From: Heterostelium album PN500
Lineage: Eukaryota > Evosea > Eumycetozoa > Acytosteliales > Acytosteliaceae
Assembly (NCBI RefSeq): GCF_000004825.1
Contig: NW_008805064.1
Coordinates: forward strand, 62,001 to 126,000
Length of the DNA: 64,000 bases
Direction: 5' to 3'
Positions 20,861-31,556 of this stretch are shown here, in pieces (position 1 is the first letter of the stretch; each line of letters begins with the position of its first letter). The translations under genes and the position numbers were made by a program. The notes below the pieces were generated by a model, which did not search any database, was not told where the DNA came from, and worked only from the letters and a program-made list of their open reading frames with translations.

Positions 20861-23389
20861 ATGGACATTAATAGTAATAACAATAATGATAATGATAATA
20901 ACAATAATACTTTTATCAGTATGAGTGGAGAAGAGAAGATTGCTTATTACAATAGATCAAATGAGGTTATTATTATTGACCAAAAGCCAACTTTCGTAGT
21001 GGTAAATGATGATTATGATATTGGCGTCAATGAATTAAATAATAGTAATGTGAATGGCGATGATCTAAATGGTAATATAAATCTTGGTAAAAGTTTGGAT
21101 AAAAGTTTGGACAATAGTAATAACAATAGTCTTAAGAATAGTAGAAATAATAATGAATTAAATAGTAACAAAGATAAGCAATTAAATGAAAGCGATGAAG
21201 AAAAGAGATATCAGATTCCACTTCCAAATTTCATAAAGAATAGCAAGATGATGTCTCGTTACGCCGATAAGATGATTCCAAAGTTTCCGAAGTCAATCAG
21301 AGATCGTATTAATCCATTTACATTAATATTTCTGCACAGAAATAAAGATGTAAGATCGTGTTTTGGGTTACCAAAAATTGGTTGGTCAACCGATATTAAA
21401 CCCTCTACTAAAACAGCTGCAAAAAAAACACAAAAACTATTACAGGAACAAAACCTACCCCCGCACTTCCTTCATAGAAATGATCCAGTTTTAGATAATT
21501 TATTAACTGGTAAGTTAATTTAATACTTTTAAAAAAAAAATGTTTATTTTTAAATATTAATATTTAATTTTATTTTTTTTTAGAAGGACAATTTGAAAGA
21601 TATTTTAATATTATATGTAAAAAGAAAGTTAGAGTATTAATTAGCGTGGCTATACTAATGCAGATATTTCTATCGCTTTTCACATATCTAAAGTTTGGAA
21701 ACTATGTTTTCAAGAGAGACGTTGGAATTTCCACTGAATTGGTTGTTACATTGATTTGTGCATTTGCAGTCATTGTTTTTCCAAAGACAACCAGTCGAGT
21801 CGAAGTTGTATATCTTCAAATTCTATTATTAACGAATAACATAACAAGAATTTGGTGGGAAGATTGGGTAAGTAATTAAAAATCATTATTATTATTATAA
21901 TTATCATTCCCATTTTTAGAATTTTCAATTTAAAGTTTTCCATGTTTATTTGTTTTTATGAACAATCTTATTAAAACTAATAATTTATTTGTTTATATTC
22001 TATTATTACTTTTTTTTTACAATAATTATCCTTTAGTTTCCTCCTTACGAGCCATCTTATCAAATATTTTTATGGATCAATTTCTCGGTACCGACTGCCA
22101 AGTTTTGGAGATCTTCAATCACTGGATTCATTGGAATCGCTTGTTTGGTGACGATCCGTTTGGTACAAAAGTACGATACCGTCACCAATATCATTGTCTC
22201 TCAGGGAGGTAGCTATCTGCTCTACCATATCGCTGTTGGATTTGGAACACGTCTCAATGAGATTGCCAACAAAGCTCTGTTTGCCGAGATCGTTCAAGCC
22301 AATCCAGCGCTACCCGCACACAAGACCTACTTTATATTCGAGCGATACTACGATCGTATCAGTAATCGTTTCACTCAACGCTTCCGTGACAAAGAGATGG
22401 AGCAAGGTTTCCTCAAGTTCTACTCGTCCGAGTCGATTGTCGAGGTCGGTGTTGTCGTGTCGACACTGGCTACCTCGGTCTACTATGTGATTCAAGACAT
22501 CCGTTATCACAACCCCGGAATGCTCTTGATGTTCTTACTCCTCAGATTCCTTGTTATCGTACCGAGCACTCTCGGTCTAATGTATATCTCTATCATTCGT
22601 CGTCGTGATCCACATCGCGCAGATCTGTGTGCGCTCGTTGTGTTTTGCGTGCAGGTTGCCGTGCAGTGTCTGATGTTCAAAGAGGTCAACACCTGGGAGG
22701 GAACACTCTACTATCTCGGAGGTGTAATGCGTGTCTTGACACTAGGAACATCTCAAATGTTCTTCCTCTATCTCATCGTATTGCTCCCAGTTAGTTTTGC
22801 AATTCTGCCGATTGCCATCGTTGAATACGGTAGCTTGAACACCAACTACACACTGTTTTTCATCATTTTCGCAGCGATCATTGCTTGTTTCTCTCTCTTG
22901 AGAGAAAAGAATCAGAGACTTCGTTATCTTGTGCAGAATCATGCGCATGCCATTCTAAAGGATGCACAACTGCAACAGGTTGTCATCACTACCGACGACT
23001 CTAACAACAAAACAACAAATCCAGATGAGATTGATATCGATACCGATAACAACAACAACAATAACAATAGTAAAAATGATATCGAACTTCATAGATTCAA
23101 TGATAACTCTAAACAAGAATTATCAATTAACAACACTTGTAATAATAGTAATATTAGTAATAATAATCCATATACATTACGCAATAGTAATAATAGTAAC
23201 AATAACAATAATAATAGCAACAACAGATCACACGATGACTTGTCGTCTTCATCAAATTCATCATCATGTTCAGTTTCAACTTCTCCCACTCAGCACAAAG
23301 GAAAGAAGAATATCTTAAATTACCCACAACTTTCAAAGTCAACTAGTAGTGCTGGTGCCAATACAAGTACTGGTAATCTAGGTGGATAG
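20861..23389 (+). CDS. Multi-spanning membrane protein, 761 aa, dictyostelid-type, function unknown
   Basis: ATG at 20861 is preferred over the GTG six bases upstream. Exons 20861-21509, 21584-21867 and 22037-23389 join in phase to 761 residues. Residues 1-210 are cytosolic-looking, with Asn tracts and KDKQLNESDEEKR. Membrane segments follow in exon 2 (LISVAILMQIFLSLFTYL; STELVVTLICAFAVIVF) and exon 3 (SITGFIGIACLVTI; VEVGVVVSTLATSVYYVI; MLLMFLLLRFLVIVPSTL; LCALVVFCVQVAVQCLMF; MFFLYLIVLLPVSFAIL; LFFIIFAAIIACFSLL), about eight in all. Between the third and fourth lies a soluble helix (RLNEIANKALFAEI, then FERYYDRISNRF). The tail after REKNQRLRYLVQNHAHA is Asn/Ser-rich. The layout recalls membrane sensor modules without an attached enzyme domain. 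No named family is recognised. Confidence 0.85.
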
Positions 23390-23510
23390 AGATTGTCAAT
23401 AAAACTTTAAACATAAACAAAACTACTTTTTTTTTTTTTTCATTCATAATTATTTGACAATCTTTTAAATAAAGAGAGAGGTTTCAAAGTCGCTTGCACA
23501 TGATTATTTA

Positions 23511-23745
23511 TTTTTAGTTGATTGATGGCTTTCATTGGATTATCAATATATTCCTTACAGTAGAACTAATTCTTAACTTTCTACTACAACAATAATTAGA
23601 TTTGATCCTCTTCGAATCTGTGAATACAATGTTGGAAGATGGTATCTCTAATAACCATATTTAATATATATTAAAATGATTCTCTTTCATTACTAATTTA
23701 AGTGTAAGTCACAATGTTTGCAAATAGATAGGAAAGCTTATAATA
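23511..23745 (-). pseudogene. Truncated copy of the 3' end of the ankyrin gene at 25.1-27.1 kb
   Basis: The plus-strand text from about 23514 (TTAGTTGATTGATGGCTTTC) follows 25138-25360 almost base for base for some 220 bp, with small insertions: the same TTGGATTATCAATATATTCC, TTTGATC..CTTCGAATCTGTG, ATGATTCTCTTTCATT and TTTGCAAATAGATA blocks. It would encode the last 70 or so residues of the ankyrin protein on the minus strand, but the frame is broken. The GST gene sits between this fragment and the full gene, so both copies lie in direct orientation around it. Confidence 0.8.
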
Positions 23746-24171
23746 ATAATAATAATAAAAATAGCATTGACATATATCTATAAGTGAAAATATTCTATTC
23801 TGATGTAATAAAGAACACTCATTCTAGAAAGTATCTTTTTCATTTTAAAGTACCTATCATTAATAAATGCAATAAAGCAAAGATAATTACATCCATAAAA
23901 GTCATGTTTATTATAAACAAAAAATGTGTTGTCATAGCTTTTTTTTTTTTAAAATTACACATTTTCGATCAGGTGTGTGTTGTGGTCATCTTTTAAGAAC
24001 ATGGAATTTTTTTTAAGAATTAAATGAAATTTGCATATATGCAAACAATATAAATAATGAAATTTCAATTATTCCTAAAATCAACAAATAAATATTAAAT
24101 CAAATAAATATTAAATCAAATATATAAATCAATTCATTCCTATTTTAAAAATAAACTAATTAAATTAAAAA
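23746..24171. promoter_or_regulatory. GST upstream region with G-box-like run and 16-bp palindrome
   Basis: GGTGTGTGTTGTGGT (23972-23986) is a G-rich G-box-like string. TTTGCATATATGCAAA (24030-24045) is a perfect palindrome about 130 bp before the GST start, containing an ATTTGCAT-type octamer on both strands. Both are candidate factor sites; neither is proven. Confidence 0.3.
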
Positions 24172-24831
24172 ATGTCTCAACCTATTTTCCATTATGTAAG
24201 TACAAAATACAATGTTTTGCACAAAAATATATAATTAATTTGTACTTTTTTTTAATATTAGTTTGATGCCAGAGGTCGTGGTGAAGAAATTAGAATCTTA
24301 TTAAATTATGCAGGTGTAAAATACACTGAAGACAGAATTGGACCATTAACCGATGAAATTCGTTCGAAATTAACCTTTGGACAACTTCCATGGTACCAAG
24401 ATGGATCTCTCAGTATTACTCAATCGATGGCGATCGAGAGTTATATTGCAAGAAAGTACTCATTACTCGGTGCCAACGAAGAGGAGAATGCAGAGATTTT
24501 CAGTTATGTATTGTCGGTTGCCGACATGTTAGATTCATTCATCAAAGCATTTATGGGTGGTCCCGAGCAAAAAAAGAACTTTGACGATGTTGTTGCACCA
24601 AGACTCATCAAAGCATGGGAATCAAAGATCAACTCCAACGGTCATCTCTTTGGAAACAAGATATCATGGGCTGATTTGGCTGTTTTCAATAGTGTCGATT
24701 ATTTACTATGGGCCAAGAATGATAAACTCTTCACACAATCACCAAAGTGTCTTGCACTTCACAAGAAGTTGGCTGAATCTCCACAATTGAAACCATACTT
24801 GGAATCAAGACCAAAAGATATTAAATTTTAA
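24172..24831 (+). CDS. Glutathione S-transferase, sigma/alpha-like (197 aa)
   Basis: Exon 1 24172-24195 (MSQPIFHY) and exon 2 24262-24831 join in phase across a 66-bp GTAAGT..TAG intron. The N-terminal thioredoxin fold has the catalytic-type Tyr in FHYFDARGRGEEIRILL. The glutathione-site motif is GQLPWYQDG with ITQSMAIESYIARKY (Gln-Ser pair). The C-terminal helical domain includes GNKISWADLAVF, the conserved N-capping box/Asp of GSTs. At 197 residues it matches the soluble sigma-like GSTs of dictyostelids and nematodes (about 200). It conjugates glutathione to electrophiles in the cytosol; some members act as prostaglandin-type isomerases. It lies between a fragment of the neighbouring ankyrin gene and that gene itself. 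Confidence 0.93.
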
Positions 24832-24990
24832 ATTATCATAGTTTGCTTTTTTTTATTATTAATAATAATGAAAATAAACTTTATATTATAAAATAGATAC
24901 TTGTTTTATTCTAAAATGTTTATCGCATTGGAGAGAATTCTAAAAGTATATAATTATCACTAGTTCTGAATCAACACAAAAGATTTTATT

Positions 24991-25097
24991 ACAAAACAAA
25001 ACTGGCTCCCAAAAAATTGGTGGGGTTAATGTGATCTTAGTGGTTTTTTTTATTTTATTCGATTTATGGTTACAAGCATGAGCCTGTTTTGTTTTGG
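24991..25097. mobile_element. MITE-like element, copy 1 (107 bp)
   Basis: It starts ACAAAACAAAACTGGCTCCC and ends GAGCCTGTTTTGTTTTGG, an imperfect inverted repeat. The interior TGGGGTTAATGTGATC..TTTATGGTTACAAGCA matches the second copy at 57.6 kb. No coding capacity. It lies directly 3' of the ankyrin gene's stop. Confidence 0.75.
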
Positions 25098-25104
25098 TTT
25101 TTAT

Positions 25105-27075
25105 TTAAATTATCAATTGGTTATTTTTAAATGCTTTTAGTTTTAGTTGATAGATGGTTTTCGTTGGATTTTCAATATATTCCTTAAAGTAGAACTTGTT
25201 GTTGTAGATTTGATCTTCCTCTTTCGAATCTGTGTAGACAATGTTCGGTGATGGTATCTCTAGTAGCCATGCTATTATATTATAATGATTCTCTTTCATT
25301 GCTAATCTAAGTGTAAGTTTACTGTAGTCTCTAAGTTCTTTGTGTTTGCAAAATAGATATGATAGCATTTCGACGTTGCCCAATACAACCAATTGCGATA
25401 CCATATCCATCGGTGACCAATCATTAAATTGATAATAATCAAGTAGTATTTTAAATTTCTTTACATCTTTAAGTAAAATACATTCAATAATATCATCTTT
25501 TTCGACTCTAATGCATCTATCTCTGAAAAAGAAGGTAACCATGTCTATGCTACCATATTTAACTACTTTGAAACTGATCTCTTCTAGTTTTCCAATTACT
25601 CTTTCCGATGGCACCAAATCCAATAGATATCTCACTATATCCAAACTACTATTTCTAATTGCCATCTCGATACCAACGTTAAAGAAATGAATGGGATCTA
25701 CTTCATCTTTCTTTCTTTCAACTAACCATTTCAACATCGTTAAATTATTGAAATAAGAAAGAACCCTAATTGCCATATCGCTGTATCCCTCTGTTCGGTT
25801 CTCCATCAACCATTCACACATTTCCAAATGACCACCGATAAGAGCTTGATCCATAGCTTTTGTTGAACATCCTTCACTTCTCTTCTCATTCAGCCACTTC
25901 ACTACTTCCAAGTGATTGTTTTCCGCTGCAAAATCCATAGCATTAATTGAACATCCTTCACCCCTTTTCTCATTTAACCACTCTATTATATCCAATCTTC
26001 CGATTTTAGCTGCATAGTCAATAGCTTTGAATGAGCATCCTTCATTAACATTAAAGTGAAACCATTGTAAAATTGAAAACTTTCCATTTCGAGCTGCTTC
26101 ATCCATTACATTGGTCAGGTAGAGTATTCTAACATTGGAAATCAGCCATTTAACAAGTTCTAGATTCCCACTCTTAATTGCATGGTACATTGATTTCGAA
26201 GTAAATTCCACTCCCATACTATGAAGTGTCTTTACTATATCCAAATCACCACAACCAACTATTTCATCATATCGATGATTCTCCTTCTTAAAGAATGATG
26301 GTGGTAGACGTGCAAGCACCGATTGTAGAACATCGAATTGTTTATGTCGAACCAAGTCTGCTATGTCATATCCCCAAATCGGTTCACCATGAGCAACCAA
26401 CCATTGAATTACATTGTAGTGATTATGAAGAATTGCATAGTGAAGTGAGCTGGTTGACTTGGCTTTGGTATATTTCGACAGGTACACTACCATTTCAAAA
26501 TTTCCAAATTTAACAGCCATCTCCAACATTCTCGGTGCCATCCAAATGAATTTCTCCTTACTAACCAATCTCTTAACCATCCATTTCAAAAGTCTAACAT
26601 TTCCAGACTTTGGAATTCTCAGTATTGCTTCGATGTATTCTTTTAATCTAAAATGATTAACCAAATAAACAGCTATTTGATATCTTCCAAATTCACATGC
26701 CACAGTTAGTATCCTGTTGAAATCGATATGTTGTTCTTTTACTATTATATCAGAATGAATTGATGAAAGTTGAAGAATTATTGACTTTAGAATTTCGAAT
26801 CTATCTAATCTAACCAATGATTCTGCAATAGATTGAATTTGTTGTTTTGTAGGTCTTGGTAAAATTTCTAATCTATTGTCATTTAAATATTTAAAATATT
26901 TATATTCCACCATTAATAAAGGGTCTTCCAAGAGTTTGTTCCAATTATATAGTTTTGTTTCTTTTTTATTTAAATTCTCTCTATGTATTGATTTAACAAA
27001 ATTAAAAATAATATTTCTTGTAATTTTATTATTTATTATTAATTTTAAAAGTTGTTGTTTATTTATATATTCCAT
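25105..27075 (-). CDS. Ankyrin-repeat protein, dictyostelid family (656 aa)
   Basis: A single open frame from ATG 27075 to TAA 25105. After a helical N-terminus (MEYINKQQLLKLIINNKITR, YNWNKLLEDPLL) come about 12-14 degenerate ankyrin repeats of about 30-34 residues. The clearest are GRLDIIEWLNEKRGEGCSIN and NHLEVVKWLNEKRSEGCSTK, with A-M-D-x-A between units; weaker units surround them. This architecture is a large expanded family in Cavenderia and Heterostelium; most members have no known function and are thought to be protein-binding scaffolds. No F-box or kinase domain is seen. A 3' fragment of the same sequence lies at 23.5 kb. Confidence 0.9.
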   Translation of the reverse strand: MEYINKQQLLKLIINNKITRNIIFNFVKSIHRENLNKKETKLYNWNKLLEDPLLMVEYKYFKYLNDNRLEILPRPTKQQIQSIAESLVRLDRFEILKSIILQLSSIHSDIIVKEQHIDFNRILTVACEFGRYQIAVYLVNHFRLKEYIEAILRIPKSGNVRLLKWMVKRLVSKEKFIWMAPRMLEMAVKFGNFEMVVYLSKYTKAKSTSSLHYAILHNHYNVIQWLVAHGEPIWGYDIADLVRHKQFDVLQSVLARLPPSFFKKENHRYDEIVGCGDLDIVKTLHSMGVEFTSKSMYHAIKSGNLELVKWLISNVRILYLTNVMDEAARNGKFSILQWFHFNVNEGCSFKAIDYAAKIGRLDIIEWLNEKRGEGCSINAMDFAAENNHLEVVKWLNEKRSEGCSTKAMDQALIGGHLEMCEWLMENRTEGYSDMAIRVLSYFNNLTMLKWLVERKKDEVDPIHFFNVGIEMAIRNSSLDIVRYLLDLVPSERVIGKLEEISFKVVKYGSIDMVTFFFRDRCIRVEKDDIIECILLKDVKKFKILLDYYQFNDWSPMDMVSQLVVLGNVEMLSYLFCKHKELRDYSKLTLRLAMKENHYNIIAWLLEIPSPNIVYTDSKEEDQIYNNKFYFKEYIENPTKTIYQLKLKAFKNNQLII

Positions 27076-27757
27076 TTTTTTATAACATCTAGTATAAGTT
27101 TTGAATTTAATAAATGAATAGAATAGAATTCGTTTAAATAGTTTATATAATGTATAAAATAAAAGAACTAATAGTAAAAAGAAAGACGTTTTTATTTTAT
27201 TTTTTTTCGATTGATTCTTCCAAATTAGGAATAATTTTTAGATTTTCCGTTATAAAAGTTGCAAAATTTTGACTTTCACCTAATCAATTTGTTTTTAAAG
27301 TTTCTTTAATTTTTGAATCATTTTTTTTTAGTTGAAGTTTGAATTACAAAAATCTATGATAACAATAAAAAATATTTAAAATTACTAATACTTCATCTCA
27401 GTAAGGAGGAGAGATGCAGATGATTATAGAATATATGGTGTTTTGATTTTAGATATTTACAAATATCGCCAAGTAGTACCACAATATTGTAAAGTATCAT
27501 CCATCCATGGCTTCATGAGAACACATCCGATTCTAAACAGTCATACAATGCGAGCAATTACCAAGGGTCGTAGTTCAATTGTCAGTGGAATTCCCAATAG
27601 AACAAGCATATGATTTATAGATCCATCGAAATAGAACTGAATCTTGCACTATACAAAAACAAATTCGTTTTAAAAACTGATACCATCATCATCATCAACA
27701 ATATCATGTTTATTGGTTACTACTCTTAACATGATATTTCTAATATTACATCCCTAT
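27076..27757 (-). other. Intergenic with a decayed coding remnant
   Basis: The promoter of the ankyrin gene is probably at 27076-27380. On the minus strand at about 27622-27465 there is a protein-like stretch, NHMLVLLGIPLTIELRPL then GCVLMKPWMDDTLQY and GTTWRYL, interrupted by one TGA and ending quickly. The composition is much less AT-rich than its surroundings. It looks like a relic of a host gene that I cannot name. Confidence 0.35.
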
Positions 27758-28350
27758 CTATATAAAATCGATAAGTTCAATTTCAAATTTCAAAATAGAA
27801 TTCGCTGGAATAGAGCCAACTCTTTTGTTACCATATCCATAATCTACAATAATTGAGAATATAAGTATATATTGTTTTTGAGTAGGTTGATAACTGAAAA
27901 GAAATGAAGTTAATTAATTACCTGGTGTGATTGTCAACATTGCTTTTTCACCTGGTCGCATAGTTAAAATAGCTTCTTCCCAACCTTTAATTACTCTTTT
28001 GTTGTTTGGTTATATATTGGTTAGTATTATATAAAATTGCTAATAGATAACAATTTAACACATACCTTCCTTCACCTACAGTGAATTGAAACGGTCGTTT
28101 TGAGTTTAGTGATGATTCAACTACTTGACCGTTCTCCAACATCAATGTATAGTGAACGTTTACTATTGAACCTGTAGTGGGACAATCATAGTCTTCATCT
28201 CCTTCGACAATGATTACTTTCTCTACACCCTATAAGTAAATAGATAGAGATTGATTCAATATCATATCATACCAACAGCACAACAATTCATTGTTTGTTA
28301 ATAAGATATTATTTTTACAACTTTTCTTTGATAACATTTTATAATACCAT
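27758..28350 (-). CDS. FKBP12-like peptidyl-prolyl cis-trans isomerase
   Basis: Four minus-strand exons. Exon 1 appears to be the ATG alone (28350-28348); exon 2 starts at 28229 and reads GVEKVIIVEGDEDYDCP. Later exons give VNVHYTLMLENGQVVESS, KRPFQFTVGEGRVIKGWEEA, MRPGEKAMLTITPDYGYG and IPANSILKFEIELIDFI, ending in TAG at 27760-27758. Every landmark of FKBP12 is present: V-H-Y, F-x-F, V-I-x-G-W-E, the P-D-Y-x-Y-G loop and I-P-x-N-x-x-L-x-F-E-x-E-L. Length is about 108 residues, the family norm. The usual Asp of D-S-S is Glu (VESS). The enzyme catalyses proline isomerisation and is the cytosolic target of FK506/rapamycin. The start is inferred from phase and from the MGV- beginning typical of the family. 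Confidence 0.85.
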
Positions 28351-28594
28351 TTTATTTTTGTAAATAAAATAAAATAATGATCGCGATCATGAAAATTAAA
28401 AACACCAGTGTTTGTTTTTTTTTTTTTTAAAACAATAGATATTATGATTTAATCTATTAACTACATTCTGAATACAGTTTTAATGAATATATATTGTGTT
28501 CTATGATCAAAAAATATATTGGGTGAAAAATTTCAAAATAAATTAGTATTATTAAATTACATAATTTAGATATTATAAATATAGATATTAGCTT
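28351..28594. other. AT-rich spacer
   Basis: Nothing recognised; T run at 28416-28429. Confidence 0.4.
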
Positions 28595-29110
28595 TTAAAT
28601 CGTTTTTGATTCTCTACCTCTTTTCAATGACAAAGTAGATACCGTATTAGATATACCACCAATTGTATGACTTGAAAGTGAATTGTTAACATTTAGTGAC
28701 GTTGATGATGAATTATTATTATTATTATGTGATGTTGATGTTGTTTTTGTTTGCAGATATTCAACAACAACAAGAAGAAGAAGCAACAGTCGAAGATAGA
28801 AAGAAAGTAGTTTTTGAGAGTTTATTAAGTAGATCGATATCATCTTGGAGTGGCAGTAGTACTTTCATTAGTTTTAAAATCTAATTAATCCACAGTCAAC
28901 AACAAACACAACACCATCATTATCGACATCAACATCAACATCTAATCTACAACCAGTTTCATCGTCATCAACCATTGTTGATGCACAATCAAGTAATAAT
29001 AATGTAGAAAAGGAAAAAGAGATACAATTGAAACTACAACAACAATTACAATCGGAACAATGAACAAAGAGTGATGTAGGATGGAGTTGGGATCAGAGAT
29101 TTAAATAAGT
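28595..29110. pseudogene. Low-complexity coding remnants on both strands
   Basis: The minus strand at 28740-28608 reads an Asn/Ser stretch ending GRESKTI. The plus strand at 28755-28880 reads a Gln/Glu stretch (QQQQEEEATVEDRKKVVFES) that runs into stops. At 28885-29106 it reads STSTSNLQPVSSSS, VEKEKEIQLKLQQQL and, after a TGA, KSDVGWSWDQRFK. The mixture of opposed and broken frames suggests the remains of one or two Ser/Gln-rich host genes. No function can be given. Confidence 0.3.
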
Positions 29111-29621
29111 ACACTATTTTATACAAATATATATTACTTATTCTAAAATTATTATAAAAATTAATAAACATACCTTTTTCTTTATAATTTGTATCTTCTC
29201 TATTCAACCAAATTCTTAGGTATTAATTTGGTAGACAACAATGATTCTGAAAAGCAATACCTGATGAACGTAATCTTTTAAACAAAATTATATTTGAGAA
29301 TTATGGAGATATCCACAGTTCAATGGAGATGTATCTATTCGCCTAGCTCCACACAAGAAGAGATTTGATTTGATCTTTAAAGACACCTTCTTTTGAATTC
29401 CAAAGTCACTCTACTAAATCTAGAAAATTATTGAAGAGCTACTCACACCAATTCTAGTTTCTCTGGTATTATTAATTAACTCTTAGAACAACCAAACTAA
29501 ACTAAAATCTTTTATTGGAAATTAAATCAATCTTGATTGCGATGAAATAAAAAAGTAATATTAGTACTAATATTCTCAACTTTTAAGTTTATTCAAAAAT
29601 ACTTATATTTATAACAAAAAG
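29111..29621. other. Intergenic, nothing recognised
   Basis: No exon chain seen. Precedes the gene at 29622 and should include its promoter. Confidence 0.4.
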
Positions 29622-30975
29622 ATGACAAAGGTAAATTAATAATTAATATTTATTCGAATCACGTTCATTGAATTGTAATTTATTAATAAATACAATTTTT
29701 TTTATTTTTTTTTTATTTTAGGGAAATAGATCTTTTACTTTATCAAACAATCATGTAAGTGAGAACAGTTATGCCAAAAAATATACGAATAGAAGACTCA
29801 GTCCAGGATCAAGTGATCGAGAGCCAACAACGACCGAGTTAAATCCACCTACACCAGTTGAGTCAAATCCACGAACCGTTAGTACAACGCATTCCGAAGC
29901 TCATCCAAACGCTATGACTACAGGTGTACCAACTTCCCCAGTAGCGACTGAACCATATCCTACCAGGGGAAGAGGTAGAAAAGGAATAGTGCCAGATGGA
30001 AAAGTCCAATTTAGCTCAAACAAGACAATCACTGGTGTGACTAAAGATGGCTTTGAAACATCTCCTGTGCAATTCATTTCACAACTTTCTCATTCACCTC
30101 AAGTAATTCCGTCTATTTCTTTTGATAAGCAAATCAATTCCGATCAAATTTCGAGAGCGATCTCCTCCACACAAGAACCTCTATTGGATTTTGAAAGCAG
30201 ATTGCTTCCGATTGAAATAAGAGTGTTTCATCAACTCTCATTTGCTCAAGAACCGAAATGCTTTCTACGTGAGAATGAAAATCAAAAACTCAAGCGTCTA
30301 TCTGCCAACATATGTCAGGATGGTCATAGTGTTAAATTACCATTCAATTATTTAAACAACTCCAATCATCATGAGGAAACTAAAGTCATGCTCCTCTCCA
30401 CACCAAGCTATATTTTCAACAAAAACCATGCTCTTTTCAATAAAGAAGACCTTACATTCCACAATGTCGATTCCACTTTATTAATGAAAACAATAGCTGT
30501 TGCAAAATTAAAAGAAGTTTTGCATAACATGGAATTCTTCATTAAAGATCGACTCATGGAATCATCCGTAAAGAATGTCAGACCATACTGTGTTGGATCT
30601 ATCTCACCTGGTATTTTCAATGATCACTTGATGAATCAATTACATGAAATAAATTTTCAATATGTAATTGAAAACGAATCTTACTCGTCGAATGATACCA
30701 AAATGTCAGTTATTATACATCACTACAAATGCACTCTACTTGACCCAAATGGAGAGAGAAGCTTCAAGTATCCAAAATTGATTACCAACGACTGGTGGTT
30801 CAGAGATACCTATAAATCAGGAGTTGCTGCAAGATTTGTGGTTGAATCAATTAGCTTTAAAATCAACTCACTTTTTAACACTGTGACAGTAGAATTTGAG
30901 TATGGTAAATATGCTATCTCAACAAAAACAGTGAATAACGAAGTTTATTGTAAACTCGAAGAAAAAATGCCATAA
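29622..30975 (+). CDS. Unrecognised dictyostelid protein, 420 aa
   Basis: ATG ACA AAG (29622-29630), a 91-bp GTAAAT..TTTTAG intron, then one long exon 29722-30975 ending in TAA. The frame is open without interruption from the acceptor, so the internal ATG at 29914 is not needed as start. Residues 1-125 are Ser/Thr/Pro-rich with a basic patch (RRLSPGSSDRE; YPTRGRGRKG). Residues about 125-420 form a compact domain: LLPIEIRVFHQLSFAQEP, VKLPFNYLNN, CVGSISPGIFNDHL, DPNGERSFKYPKLI, NDWWFRDTYKSGVAARF, VTVEFEYGKYAIS. The beta-rich C-terminal half looks like a folded binding domain. No signal peptide, no membrane span, no family recognised. Confidence 0.75.
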
Positions 30976-31241
30976 AACCAATAATACTAAATAAAAATTT
31001 GTTTTTTTTAATAAAATTATATTACTATCTACATGATTTTGGAATTTGGTCATCAACCTTTTATTATTCAAACAATCTGTTTCGAACTCATTTGATGTGA
31101 AACAAAAGAGATTGACCACTTGAGAAAATAAATTTATTACTGAATTGCATCTGTCAATCTTTGAACTATTTGATTTTAGTTCTTTATATGGATCCAAGCG
31201 ATTACATATTTGAAGTACGTCATTTACTTCTCTATGAAATG
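30976..31241. other. Short intergenic stretch
   Basis: Nothing recognised between the 420-aa gene and the minisatellite. Confidence 0.4.
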
Positions 31242-31556
31242 CGAGGCAACTGGCATAGTGACGAGGAAACCGGCATAACTACAAGAGGAAATCAGCATAA
31301 CTACAAGAGGAAACCGGCATAGCTACAAAAGGAAACCGGCATAACTACGAGAGGAAACCGGCATAGTGACGAGAGGAAACCGGCATAGTATCAAACAGCA
31401 GAGAAACGAGAGAGAATTGGCATAATGACTAGAGGAAACTAGCAGTACTACGAGAGGAAATCGGCATAGCAACGAGAGGAAATCTGCATAGCTACGAGAG
31501 GAAACCGGAATATCAACGAGGCTTCACTCATAGTAAGGAGGCAACAGGCATAGTAT
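31242..31556. repeat. 22-bp minisatellite (about 14 units), GC-richer than surroundings
   Basis: The consensus unit is GAGGAAACCGGCATAACTACGA. Units vary at the TAACTACGA end (TAGTGACGA, TAGCTACAA) and one carries a 15-bp insertion. The 22-bp period is not a multiple of three, so the array is not coding as a repeat protein. GC content is well above the flanks. It ends with two degenerate units near 31520-31556. Confidence 0.9.

Noticed and set aside
22962-23318. Second plus-strand frame in the membrane-protein tail
   Set aside because: Out-of-frame reading of the Asn/Ser codons of exon 3.
31242-31556. CRISPR-like array
   Set aside because: Units are contiguous without unique spacers and the genome is eukaryotic; it is a minisatellite.
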